From Hawksworthiomyces lignivorus (taxonomy: Eukaryota; Ascomycota; Sordariomycetes; Ophiostomatales; Ophiostomataceae), in assembly GCA_002917075.1 (NCBI GenBank), contig NTMA01000033.1:310001-374000 (forward strand): a DNA stretch of 64,000 nt, read 5' to 3'. Made by a program: the position numbers and the translations under genes. The notes beneath the pieces were generated by a model. The model was given only the letters and a program-made list of their open reading frames with translations, had not been told where the DNA came from and did no database searches. This document shows positions 37,864-48,678 of the stretch, piece after piece; position 1 is the first letter of the stretch, and each line of letters opens with the position of its first letter.

Positions 37864-40106
37864 AATAAAAGAAATCGCCTGGACTAGGACCGTAAGTCTT
37901 ACCAAACAATGGACGGTTATGGTATTTCCGATTTGACAGTACACTACGATTGTACAGGTATTTCGACGATCGCAACGGATAACCACCTCGGAGAAGATGC
38001 GTTATTTATCGCCGAATATCCGTAGGATAAAGAACGTGGAGCTAGATGTTTTGTAGAAGAGATATGGAGAAAGCGACGGGTCGAAATATTCTAAAACGGC
38101 TGCGCCGAACGCAGCATCGTTACAAGAGGAGAGATAAAGTGGACTCGGAGTGGTTCTAGCGTGAAATGGTCACCATCTCGTGATTGTTGGTTTTATCACG
38201 TTGTCCTCCACTTTTCCACCAACAAGGGATTTAACTTGTATGCACGTTTTGTTTGATGATCAATCAGAGGCAATGTACCAGTAGACTATACATCCCGTAT
38301 GACTCCCTCTTGATGTTTCTTACCTCCATTTTCTTTGTTCTTTGCCTCTTCTGGAACTCGTCCTGTGGAGTTCCGGGGAACATGCATGCTAGGGCTGCCG
38401 GTGCCGGCGCCTTGAGCTGGCTTACGGTTTCTCTTCCCCTACGACTACGACGTAGTAATTCCTTGTAGCCGGGATTTGCATGCACTAGAGCAAGAACCAA
38501 ATTGATGAATGCTCACAGAGGTGTATCCGACATGCCCCATTATTCACTCAGACACCTTTACGTTTAATATTGCTCGCGCACGTCAGAATAAACTCTAAAC
38601 CAAGACTGGGTCAAAGTAGCGTCTAAACTAAATTAGAAGGCCAACGTTGCAGGGGTAGGCTTGGGTGTGCAATACCGGTGTGGGTGAAAGTGGAGAGTCT
38701 ACCCGGCGATTGGCGGAGAGGCATCGGATGAGGACACTCGGCTCCTCGGGGCGATGTTGCGTGGGAATTTTATGTAGGTGGTGTTCAAAATACGATATCT
38801 TTTCCTTTTTCTTGATTTTTGTTTGCGTCTCGTTTATTCACTATCGTTTAGCGTTGCAGAGCTGTCCAACGAATTTGACGTATTTGCCTATAAAAGGTTC
38901 TCTTGCTTGCGTTTATTGAACTGAGCCCGAGATTGTTGCTCCTCCAGCTGCCCCGCACCTTCTTAATTTGGCTGTCCACCATACATACCAAATCGCATCA
39001 GCCATATCAATCGAACCAGTTGTATTTCTGGCTAATTCTCGGACGTGGGATGCAGGCGTCTGACACACAGAGTCGCTGCTTGGCAGACCAAAAATCCAGC
39101 ATGACGTCATGTTCCGCAGACAATCAGTAGTCCTGCTTGGCTTGCTCGGGTTTTAGAAGAGGAACTGACTGCAGTCCTTCTCATAAGATTACCTAATAGA
39201 TACGGTTTGGGAGAAAAAAAGGTAAACGAGAAGAAAAAAAAGAGAAAGAAAAGCAAGAGGGTGAAAGTCAAGGCAAGACGCCTGCCGGAAGTACTAAGCT
39301 TATGCCCTCCCTCGGTGACCTGGCTAATAAAAGAGTGGTGGTTGACATGAGAAAAATGGTTGTGGCCGGGCAGGAACGGTGGGCGTTTAATTAACCGCAC
39401 CCACCTGCTCGGAAGCCTCGGGGAAAGGACGAACGAGCACGGGTTCAGTCATACTACGGACGGCATGGCTTAAACTTATCACAACTGCAAAGCAAACATG
39501 CACTAATGCAATGACCCTCCATTTGTACAAGTTGTGCTGCAGCTAGATCGGCGGAGGTGAATGTTGCGGAAATGTAGTATTACAGCCATGTCACCGAAGG
39601 AGGGCATAAGCTTTTTAGCGATTGAGCAACACCTGACGGTCCCCGGTAAATGATCTGGATTCTTGGCTAAGCCGACACAAAAACACGGAAATTCGATCTT
39701 GCCGGATGACAGAATACAGCTAGGTACATAATTTTGTACAAAAGGTACCTCTTGTCATATATTAGAAATGCAACTTTGTCACAAGGCAAGCCTCGCTTCT
39801 AAGAAAAAAAGGTTATTTCCATGTCTCCACAAATGTACATTGTCCACAGACTCGAGTTCTTTTCTCTTTCGCGCCGATAATAGCGCGCCTGCTCCGTCTG
39901 TTCGCTCGCCTCGCTCCCTCGCTCGTTCACTGGCCCACCCACCGCCAATTCACTGATATGCTGCTATGTCAGCATAAAGAAAACCTTCCCACTCCGGTCC
40001 TGCCGGGGATATCAGTTTCATTTCCCAGCCTTCCCTGCCTTCTCCGATCCACCATCGGCTTCCACGCTCGCTCTGCTCTCGCTCTTCAGCGATCCTCTTT
40101 AGTATC

Positions 40107-40150
40107 CTCGTAGTATTCTCGTAGTATTCTCGTAGTATTCTCGTAGTATC
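40107..40150. repeat. Four-copy 11-bp tandem repeat
   Basis: CTCGTAGTATT is repeated head to tail four times; the last copy ends in C. A partial copy precedes it. It lies about 0.7 kb upstream of the Erg6-like start. Confidence 0.9.
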
Positions 40151-40423
40151 CTGCCCTTGCCGTCTCGTGGTACTCTACAGTCATAGTATTTGCTTAGAAC
40201 GTTCGACCCATTTTAACTTTTTTCTGGCGTGCGGAAGTAGCTGTTAGTGTGTACTCCTTCCGCTTCCTCAATATGCCTCGTCCACCACCAGCACCACCAC
40301 TCTCTTTCAATTCTAGAATAACAGGTTCACTTTTCTCAACTTTTCTCAATCTCGCCTCTTATTAATCCAAAGAACCACAACTCTCTCAGCCGAGGGGATT
40401 TTACAGATATCAAGACACTAACA

Positions 40424-40450
40424 GAAGACGGTCTTATATAAGACGTCTTC
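40424..40450 (+). promoter_or_regulatory. 27-nt near-perfect palindrome containing TATATAA
   Basis: GAAGAC, one unpaired G, the perfect 14-nt palindrome GTCTTATATAAGAC, then GTCTTC. The two arms pair over 13 bp with a single bulge. It lies about 410 bp upstream of the Erg6-like ATG and embeds a TATA-like core. It could be a dimeric factor site, a hairpin in the leader, or both; which is not shown. Confidence 0.6.
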
Positions 40451-40632
40451 AGTTCCGCCTGCAATTTTGGCATACAATCTCAACTCATCTACAACCCAAT
40501 CACACTACACCCCAGTCGCACACATCGACTCACTTACACGCAACCTATCCATACCCACCCACCCACACAATAGTGAGCAAATCTACCACCCCCAACATTT
40601 TTAAATAAACAATATCTCTCCCCGACGTTAGT

Positions 40633-40640
40633 TATATAAG
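40633..40640 (+). promoter_or_regulatory. TATA-like element of the Erg6-like gene
   Basis: TATATAAG about 220 bp upstream of the ATG, followed by a strongly CT-rich stretch to about 40800. This is the usual order of TATA, pyrimidine tract and start in fungal promoters. No functional evidence. Confidence 0.45.
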
Positions 40641-40861
40641 AGCTGGCCAAGATCTGGCTATCGAACTATTTTATTTCGTTTTCTTCCTCTCCACCCCCTC
40701 TTCCTTTATCTCTTTATCTCATCCGCGGCGTTCCTTACTCTCTTGAGTTTCTCTCTTGAGTTTCTCTCTCTCGCCATCTGCTTTCCATTCTCCACCTTTA
40801 CTTCCTTTGCTCATAAGAGCACATAATCTTCGTACTCCGCATACTACCCACACCATACAAG

Positions 40862-42103
40862 ATGATGCGTGAGCTACAAGCTGCTCAAGTTCATGCTCCC
40901 GTTGAGCGCCCATCTGTTCTCCCAGCTCACAGTTCAAGCAGCTCAAGCGCACGCAGCAGCGAGACTCTTTATGACAATGATGTCAAAATAGAGCCTGTCC
41001 ACCACAAGTCCTGGAAGCACTTCAAATATGCTCACAAGACGGACACAACTGGCGTCGTGGACCGCTCTGCTTCCACGAAGCGGTCTACGACATTTTGGAC
41101 GTCATTTAAGTACCTCTGCAACCTGACTGAGAAGCAAGTTGATGACTTTATGGCATCCTATGTTATTTATAACCTTGATTGGGCAAATGAATCGGAAATG
41201 GTTCAGGCCCTGGGCCCAAATTACAAGGAAAAGGTTGGCGACTGTCTCCGGTCGTACTATGGCGTGCTGAACCATCTCTGCGCACTGGGTGACGTCGAAA
41301 AGATGTACATCCCCCCGCTGATGGATAAACACGTTTCGGTCCTGGATAATCAGCTGCTATATGAGGAGTCAGTCGCACGAGACATTGGATTGAAGCCTGG
41401 CTACCGTGTTCTGGATATCGGCTGTGGCCGTGGTCGCGTTGCTGCACACATGGCCAAATTCTCGGGTGCGAATATTGTTGGAATCAATATTGATCCTAAC
41501 CAGATTGCGCAGGCTCGTTCGTTCAACGACGAACAAGGGCTTAAAAACACTTTTATCGAGTGGGACCAGAACAATCTGCCGCTTCCCTTCGAGGATGCCA
41601 GTTTCGATGCTTTCTATGAAATCCAGGCCTACAGCCTGTGCAAAGATCTCCCCGCCATGTTCAAAGAGGTCTACCGCGTGTTGAAGCCCGGCGCTAAGTT
41701 TTCCATGCTTGACTGGGTCAGCTTTCCGGCGTATGACCCGGCTAACCTAGAGCATGCCGCGCTTATGCGCCGTGTTAAGCCTTTAATTGGAGCAGTCGGC
41801 ACGCCCACTCCAGCCAGCTTGGAAAAGGCTCTGACCGATGCTGGTTTCCAGGTGACTCGCTCTGACAATGCGAGTGTTGGAGGGCTTCAAGCTCCTCTCA
41901 TAGACAAAGTTGATATTTACTTTCGAGCTATGCGCCAAATGATTCTTGGCCTCGTGCGCATGCACATTTTACCCAAACATTTCAAGACACTTATCAACCG
42001 GTTATGTCTTGATGGCCAAGCCTTTGTGAAAATGGACAACATGCGTCTGATTTCAACGAGTTACCGAATTATTGCGGTAAAGCCGACAAATTTGGAGGCT
42101 TGA
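40862..42103 (+). CDS. Erg6/SMT-like SAM-dependent methyltransferase, divergent paralogue
   Basis: Single exon, 413 aa. Residues about 165-290 form a class I SAM-dependent methyltransferase core: motif I VLDIGCGRGRVAAHMA (183-198), VVGINIDPNQI-type motif II near 205-215, and VYRVLKPGAKFSMLDW (270-285), all in the order of sterol C24-methyltransferases (Erg6). The C-terminal half is also Erg6-like. Two Erg6 hallmarks differ: motif I normally reads GCGVGGP, here GCGRGRV, and the upstream YEYGWG sterol-binding block is absent, with SYYGVLNHLCALGDVEK in its place. Residues 1-85 are a Ser-rich, probably disordered extension. It is probably not the housekeeping Erg6 but a paralogue acting on another sterol or triterpenoid. 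The substrate is unknown. The first of two tandem ATGs is used. Confidence 0.85.
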   Translation: MMRELQAAQVHAPVERPSVLPAHSSSSSSARSSETLYDNDVKIEPVHHKSWKHFKYAHKTDTTGVVDRSASTKRSTTFWTSFKYLCNLTEKQVDDFMASYVIYNLDWANESEMVQALGPNYKEKVGDCLRSYYGVLNHLCALGDVEKMYIPPLMDKHVSVLDNQLLYEESVARDIGLKPGYRVLDIGCGRGRVAAHMAKFSGANIVGINIDPNQIAQARSFNDEQGLKNTFIEWDQNNLPLPFEDASFDAFYEIQAYSLCKDLPAMFKEVYRVLKPGAKFSMLDWVSFPAYDPANLEHAALMRRVKPLIGAVGTPTPASLEKALTDAGFQVTRSDNASVGGLQAPLIDKVDIYFRAMRQMILGLVRMHILPKHFKTLINRLCLDGQAFVKMDNMRLISTSYRIIAVKPTNLEA

Positions 42104-43189
42104 GGGGTCGATGTCATACCTGGACCGGAATGGCAGCGTCACCAAACGTCGAACAATATGATGGCCAAACTGGGTAGAGCAATCTTCCGTCAAATAGCAT
42201 CAGAAGCGAATTATGGCATTGCCGGTGCTGTTGGTGGAGGCACAAAGTGCCAGTAGCAAGAATGGCGACGGTTGAATTAAAAGAGGCAAATGGGTACGGT
42301 TAGGAGGGCCAGGAATTTTCATTTTATATTTTCTTTTCCTCTGAAGGGCAATTTTGCACATGTTGCCTTTCCTCATATCATTTGCGTTTGGGGTATTATG
42401 GGGCATTTATTTTCTCACCTTGTCATTCTTGCACTCCTTAAAATAGACTTTAGAGATATCCACCGTGAAATCCATCACGGAGCTTGTTTTAGTGCTAATA
42501 TAAACTTAATCATCAGCCTCAAAGAGCAAGCACATTATATAAATCTAGTGGCAAGTGTTGTGCTTAGAAACTAGAATCGAGACTCTGCCATGGAGAGGGG
42601 CATCGTAGATATCGAAGCACACCGCAAAACTGAAATAGATCGCATAGCTAAGATAGATTATGCCTTGCAATAATCGCCGTGAGCAGCTTAAATTTCATAT
42701 ATGTAATAAATTAGCAAATAGAAAGAAAGCCAAACTCAGCGAAAGTTATATAGAAGAAGGAATAAAGAAATAGAAGCGCGAAAGGAAAAGAAGAAAAGAG
42801 AAAAAGAAAGCATGCAGTTCATATATCACGTGACATATTCAATTTTGGATTACGAGCACCGGCAAGATGGGAGAATCGTTAGCGGTCGGAATGAAGTGCG
42901 ATGTCCGCCAATGACAAAAGACTTTTAGACAACATCCTCACTAAGCTAGATGAGCAAGTGAGGGAGCAGTGGCAAAGAGCGAGGAATAGACCTAGAACTT
43001 GGTAGCTAAGCTCAGTGACTTTTCCTGTTACTGTCCATTGGCGAGAGGCTGTTAAATCAAAAGGACGACTTTTCTGTCTCGTTAAAATGATTCGAGGTTT
43101 CTACGGAAGCTAGCAAGAAGAGAAACTCGAGGCACTACTTCGAATCCAATACTTGGCGATCGAAGTCGACTCAGCGATACAAACGCACA
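42104..43189. other. Spacer between Erg6-like gene and Zn2Cys6 gene
   Basis: It should hold the 3' UTR of the methyltransferase gene and the promoter of the regulator. A purine-rich patch near 42720-42815 stands out. No gene seen. Confidence 0.55.
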
Positions 43190-45556
43190 ATGGGACGTGC
43201 ACCGACTAGTGGAAACTGCCACACGTGTAGAAAGAGACGCGTGAAGTGTGATAAAGGCAAGCCGGCGTGCGAAAGATGTATCCGGGGTGGGTTTGTGTGC
43301 CAGGGATATGAGTCTATCTTGCGGATGCAAAACCATGCCGTGGTAGCTGGTACATCTCCTGGATCCGTACGACTGGCCAAAGTGCAAAATGTGTCATCAT
43401 TTCCCAACTTGCAGAAGAGAGAACCGGAAGATAATAGCGGAGAAAGCAAAATCAAGAAGGGAGGCCAACGACTGATCCAGACAGGAACATCAAGAAGTGC
43501 CTTGCCGGGGACAGAGCTAAGAGCTACGACGGCGTCGCCTGGATTGGTCATCTCTGGGCTGCCGCAGGATCTAACTGCAGACACTTCATTGCCTTCTTCT
43601 CCCTTTTCGACTTTTTCTTTTGACCCATCTTCCTCACCAGAGAGCTCAACATCAGTATTGCCCAGGCGCACACCCAGTGCTTCCAGAACCGAGTCAGGTT
43701 CTTTGACTGCGGCACCATTAGCAGAGGGCGAAGCCGTTTCATTCTTAGGCCCCCCGAATGAACTAAGTCTGGCTGGTTTTGTTGACGATATGGCCTTCTC
43801 ATACTTTTTTCAGTCTTACGGCTGGATCAACATGCATAGTATCCTATTACAAGATAATGCACTGCGCGGCCATCTGCTGTTGGGCGATATAGACAATATA
43901 AGGGGGGAGGGCGATAGCCATAGCAATGTAGACATGGCGCATGACAGTCTACGCGCCCTTTGCTACGGTCTCCTTGGACGGGACAAGTCAATCACCTCCT
44001 TACAAGGTGCTGGCCGGCGGATGTACGGCAAAACTATCGGGCAGCTGCGAGCGAAAATCACGACCAATTCGAAAGCAGAGTTAGCTTCACTTATTATACC
44101 GATATCATTAATGGGGTCCTATTCAGTATGCCTTCGTTCTTCGTTCTTCGTTATGCTTTAATATGTTTGCGTCGAACAAGCCAACTGACTACATAGATAA
44201 CCATTGACAAAGACCTGCGGTTTACACACCATTCAGGTCTTGTGCGCATCCTTGAAATCTGTGGACCAGAGTACTTTCAGTCGCCATATCTCCTACCGAT
44301 TTTCGAGTCTGTGCGAATGACACTGGTAAGTGTTCCTTGACAATCACTCTTCTTGACCCCACTAACAAACTAACTCACAGATATCTGATGCTGTCGTTCG
44401 ACGGCGGCGAACCTTTTTAGAAAAGCCAGAGTGGAGGACCGTCCCGTGGGCGCTTCGCCCTGAGGCAAAAACTGCGACTAGCAAAATTCTTGACGTTGTG
44501 AGTGCCATCCCGGGAATTATTGAAGGAGTTTGGGATGTCATGCATGATCGGATCGAATGGTTGGCAGGTGGTCAGCATGAAGTGGCCCGGATAGAACATC
44601 CAGATGCTGTTACAAACCTCCAAGCCCGCGTTCAAAATATTCAGAGAGAAGCATCCGATTGGCGCAGGGAGTGGGAAGAAGATCATCCAGATCTTGCACC
44701 TGAAATTTTGGCTTGGGCTCTTAGCAGTGCAGGTGACGATACGTATCGTCCAGGAATCACTGGTTTGCAAGGGCCAGACCTGTTTGACACGTCGCTGGCC
44801 GCTGCCATATCTTTGGAATCAAGAGATGTTGACCATTTTTCTACGGTCACTCCGAATATTCATTCTTCTATAAGACGGGATGCAGCGAGATTCGTCTATG
44901 ACCCCAGCCTTGTCGCAAGCTACATGCAAGATGCGGCGCTATACATAACGGCGCTTGTGTGGACTGGACGTCTGGAAAAATACCTAGCTCGTGCGGCATA
45001 TTCACCTACATGTACGGATTTTTTCACGGTGCCCTTTCACACTTCCTGCACCTGCTTTGACACGATGTTATGTCAGCGGTGTGAAACTATTCCGCCACCA
45101 GAAATCTTGCCGAATGTTAATCTGGATATGGCCTGGAATGTCTCGACATGTGCTATGGCGGTGTCTCCGGTTCGGTGTGTCGAGTCCACTGGGAGCAGGA
45201 CAGAACCTTCTTCATTTTTGCCGCCATTAGCAACTTCTTCATCTTCTGCTCTCGCCCCGAAGTCGCCGTCTCCTCAACTAGACCCCAACGCCCTCTTGCC
45301 CGGCGATATCCGCTTCGTAGCGCATATGCGCATCTTATCATGGTTATGTGAACGATTACCTGCTACACGAGGGCATGTGCTCGGAACGCTTGCAGCCATC
45401 GGATTAGGGCACTGTGCACACGACGTGCGGCCGGCCGAGGGCAATGCACATATCGCATCAGTAGCAGTCGCCAAGGTTTTCGGCAAAACTGGTGTGGACG
45501 GAGCCGCCGATATTCTACTGCACGCCTACTCAAGAACTACGGAGACGATAGTATAG
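43190..45556 (+). CDS. Zn2Cys6 fungal transcription factor
   Basis: Exons join(43190..44125, 44197..44325, 44381..45556) give 746 aa. Intron 1 (71 nt) has a GTATGC donor; intron 2 (55 nt) has a GTAAGT donor, CTAAC branch and CACAG acceptor. All joins are in phase 0. The N-terminus has the binuclear zinc cluster C10-x2-C13-x6-C20-x6-C27-x2-C30-x6-C37 with the basic RKRRVKC segment. After a Ser/Pro-rich linker (about 70-190), residues from about 200 match the Fungal_trans_2 / DUF3468 type of regulatory domain (MAFSYFFQSYGW, then YFQSPYLLPIFESVRMTL). It lies 1.1 kb downstream of the Erg6-like gene on the same strand, so co-regulation is possible but unproven. Target genes cannot be named. Confidence 0.87.
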
Positions 45557-46784
45557 AGTAATACGAACCACTGAAGTCACAGGACGCTCTTGCATTTACA
45601 CTTATGTATGAATGACGACGCATGACTTTCTTCTTCTTAATGAAATTTGCATCCGCCTTGAGCTGATCATTTCGAGGACATATATTCTATATTGATTTCA
45701 TAATCAGCACCCACTAAGATCTCCTGAGATGACCAGAGCGTAAGATTATGATAAGCTCTTCTAATCTTGGTCGATGGCAAAAGCACTGGCGCCAACTCAT
45801 TAACACGATAATTAGACCAAGCTAAGGTGCCAATCCGCCCTGATAAGGGAAAACGGATCTGGAACACGAATGTGCCCTTTTCTTCGGAGATGACGATTAG
45901 AGAATATCAGTTGAAGGATCTACATTCACTGAGAAGCAGTTGTCTTTTTCACTGTCCTGCATCACTCTAAGTTCGAACTGAGTAGAGAAGGACACAGGAC
46001 GAGAGCAACGGTACCGAACTAAAGAAAGCTCAATAATCTAAAGATAGTGCACACAATTAACCAGCCACGAATGAAATCGGTGAGATCTCCTGGACGTTTG
46101 TCACGACAACGAGAAAGAAGGCAGAAATACAATGAGGACGCAGGAGGTATCAAGGGGTCGTCGTGGTACAAAACAGCTAAGTTAACATGCACCTAAACAC
46201 AGACGAGGAGAAAGGCTACGCCAGGACTAAATAGGCTTCTGGGTTGTTCACCACACATTTCCAATACTTCCAACACTTGACTAGGTAGTAAGTAATGCGC
46301 CGTACACAATCAATGACTTTGGCTTAGCAGCCACTAAAAAGTCTGTATGAAGAAGGGATACCTCCGGTTAGGCATATATCAAGTGCAATTCCTGTTTTCC
46401 TTATAACAGGACTAGTTTTGGGATACGTCCTTGGCTCGGCCGCAATTAGGATTATTCAACGGACTTTGCGATGCCATCTAAATTCAAATTCCCCTTTTGC
46501 TTTCATTCGCGCACAATTACGGCACCCCACACTGATAACGTCGCTGTTTAGGTCTGGTCATTTCTTACATTCTTGCATTGGAGCCTTTCCTAAGGTGTGC
46601 TAGGTTTATTATTCACCGTCCATGCATAGCAAAGAAGAGGAGGGTTTTGCGGTTTTCATCAGTACTTTTGTACAACTTGGATCGGAACCCCACTTTAGAG
46701 ATACGTGTACGTTACTCTGTATGCTGGAGACAAGTTATACAAATATTTGCGTGTTTTCTTCTGCATATAACGGTACGTAAATCG

Positions 46785-46824
<40 letters not shown>

Positions 46825-46846
46825 AGCAAAGCTTAATGTAACATAC
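45557..46846. other. Sequence where the scytalone dehydratase 3' part should be
   Basis: It lies between the regulator's stop and the donor that ends the remnant of scytalone dehydratase. I searched the minus strand for the missing exon (catalytic-His and QHFIGG-type blocks) and found nothing. The composition is AT-rich and non-coding. It ends with A36 at 46785-46820. Confidence 0.6.
46785..46820. repeat. A36 homopolymer
   Basis: Thirty-six consecutive A on the plus strand, 26 bp from the last coding base of the scytalone dehydratase remnant. It may be a retroposed poly(A) tail, an expanded T-tract of the intron, or an assembly join. No target-site duplication of the adjoining GGCAAGCAAAGC was found on the far side. 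Confidence 0.9.
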
Positions 46847-47097
46847 GCGAAGAGTAGGTGCAATGCAGCGGCGGAGACGGTCCCAGTCCTTGGAATCGTA
46901 GCTGTCAGCCCACTCGTAGGCTGCAGCACAGAGGCCGAGATAGTCTGTAGTGCACAAGAGTTAACGTCTTTGGTTTTCATAACACTTCCTTCCGATGTGC
47001 GGTTGGGTTTAGGCATACCCTCGAACGAAATCTCTTCGTCTGGGAGCTTCTTAGCGGGCGCCAATGGCGATGAGAGCGAGCTGAAACCGGCACCCAT
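46847..47097 (-). pseudogene. scd1: Scytalone dehydratase, 5' exons only
   Basis: Scytalone dehydratase removes water from scytalone and vermelone in DHN-melanin synthesis. Two exons remain, complement(46847..46944, 47019..47097), with a 74-nt GTATGC...ACAG intron. They encode 59 aa: MGAGFSSLSSPL, then [20 protein letters not shown] (about 22-41), [18 protein letters not shown]. This is a near match to the N-terminus of the rice-blast enzyme, including the Tyr-Asp pair (Tyr30/Asp31 there; 42/43 here). A good GTATGT donor follows, but no third exon is found before the next gene. The lost part would carry the catalytic Tyr50, His85, His110 and Asn131 equivalents. Reading through the donor gives a poly-Phe stretch and a stop. 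It is a broken gene, unless the join at the A36 tract is an assembly error. Confidence 0.82.
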
Positions 47098-48678
47098 ATT
47101 GATATGATTTCAAGATGTCTTCCCAAGTGGATTGATTGTGAAGGCTTTTTTTTTCGTTTCTTTTAATAAGAAGAAGAATACAGCTTCAGGTTCCAATTCT
47201 GCTCTAAGGGCCTTCTATCACAAAAGAGACAAATGTTCAAAGAGGAAGGGCGTTTCGTCTTTCTTTATATTAGGCCAGTGTCTTGGAATTGCCCGGGCAT
47301 CGTATGGAGGAGCCCGGGTCTCTGGTCACACCCTTATTTCTCATTTTTGGAAGAAAAACCGCATGGCGTTGCATCACTTTATTCTTTGCAGACGTTATCT
47401 GTTCTAAATTAAACAATAAAGCCTCAGCAGCACACTTACTTCATTCCCTGGGTGCGCATATGGCACTCACGTCTGCGCGGGCTATCATTTTAGCTCGCTC
47501 GCCCCCCCTCGGTCCGGATTGTGCATTTTCTCACACCCTGAGTTATCTACTTGCATTCCCCTCTTGAACGACCATTATAGATTCTACAAGAGCCAATCAT
47601 GACAGACAGAACACGAGAATGGGTGAATAGGGGAAGAGAGAGGAATACCCAGACTGTCCGTGGCGATATTAGGTGGTCTCCACCGGAGTCCGGATCATGA
47701 CTTGGGGATGTGCGGAAACTGCGGAAGGAGCCTGAAAAGAATAGAAAAAGGAGCTAACCAAAACCCCCAATTGAAATGACAGCGAAGAGCGCAGCAAAAG
47801 AAAATAGATGCAGAACCAGGAATCGGACGAGAACTACAGTCGAAGAATGGCAGCGTTGGGAAAATGACGAATTGTAAACGTCGGATTTTACGCTATGTGT
47901 CTTTGCTTTCGACTATCTGCAATGCTGCCTCGGAGGGCGGACCGCAGTCCTATTCTAGGCTTAGGTTAATGCGGGAGTAAATATCACAAACATAGAACCA
48001 ATTACACGGAGAGAGCCATCTGAAAGTTTTTTGGTTCTGAAGGATAAGGAACTCCTACCATGGACTCTTGCATTCGCTGTCGAAATTGTTGATGTTCCCC
48101 TGATCTCTTCCTTTCTCACTTCTTACTGGTGCCCCAGCGACCAAACGGGCGATTTCCGACGGCTTCCCGACGGCGTTCCAGGTACCCACGTTTCCGACCA
48201 GCCAGTTTAGGATTCTTGGCGGTCAGCAGCGGCAGTATGAAACTTGCTACCGAATTTTAAGGCAGTAAATTTTTTCCATGCTCGCACGGACCAGCTTGCC
48301 ACCAAATTGAGTATTTAAGTTCCGCCTCGCCCCCTTCATTTCTAAAATTCTCTTTCCTCTTTTTCTTCTTCATACTTACCTTGTTCGATGAGTCGGGTGA
48401 TCATGAAGACCTGACCATAGGGTGGGAAGCCTGCATTGCACATCGTGGCGCTACCTGTCTTGGTTTGTCCTTCGGGGCCGACCCGGGCGTAATTTTTGCT
48501 GTCAAACCCAATTTTCCTTTTTTCATTACGAACGTCGCTTGCAGCAACGCCGTGAAGAAGAAAGATATCTTGTGACAGGGAAGCGAGTTGAGCTGGCTAT
48601 GTTCTGGTTTATGTTACGTATGCTAGTTCTAAATCATAAATATATGGCTACTGGTTACTGAGGAGGTACCTAATTTGG
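47098..48678. other. Spacer upstream of the scytalone dehydratase remnant
   Basis: It contains the former scd1 promoter and the 3' flank of the DUF2293 gene. No exon chain could be supported. A CT-rich tract at about 48340-48380 (plus strand) is followed by only short frames. Confidence 0.5.

Larger units (their letters stand above)
36285..40861. other. About 4.6 kb without a supported gene
   Basis: It holds the chitinase promoter on the left and a long CT-rich leader region (about 39.9-40.86 kb) of the Erg6-like gene on the right. In between are a 13-bp inverted repeat pair (37790-37802 / 37851-37863), an 11-bp tandem repeat (40107-40150) and a 27-nt palindrome (40424-40450). No coding region could be supported. 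Confidence 0.55.

Noticed and set aside
45667..45867. Minus frame of 66 aa as a candidate for the missing scytalone dehydratase exon
   Set aside because: It has none of the catalytic-His or QHFIGG-type blocks and no acceptor in phase.
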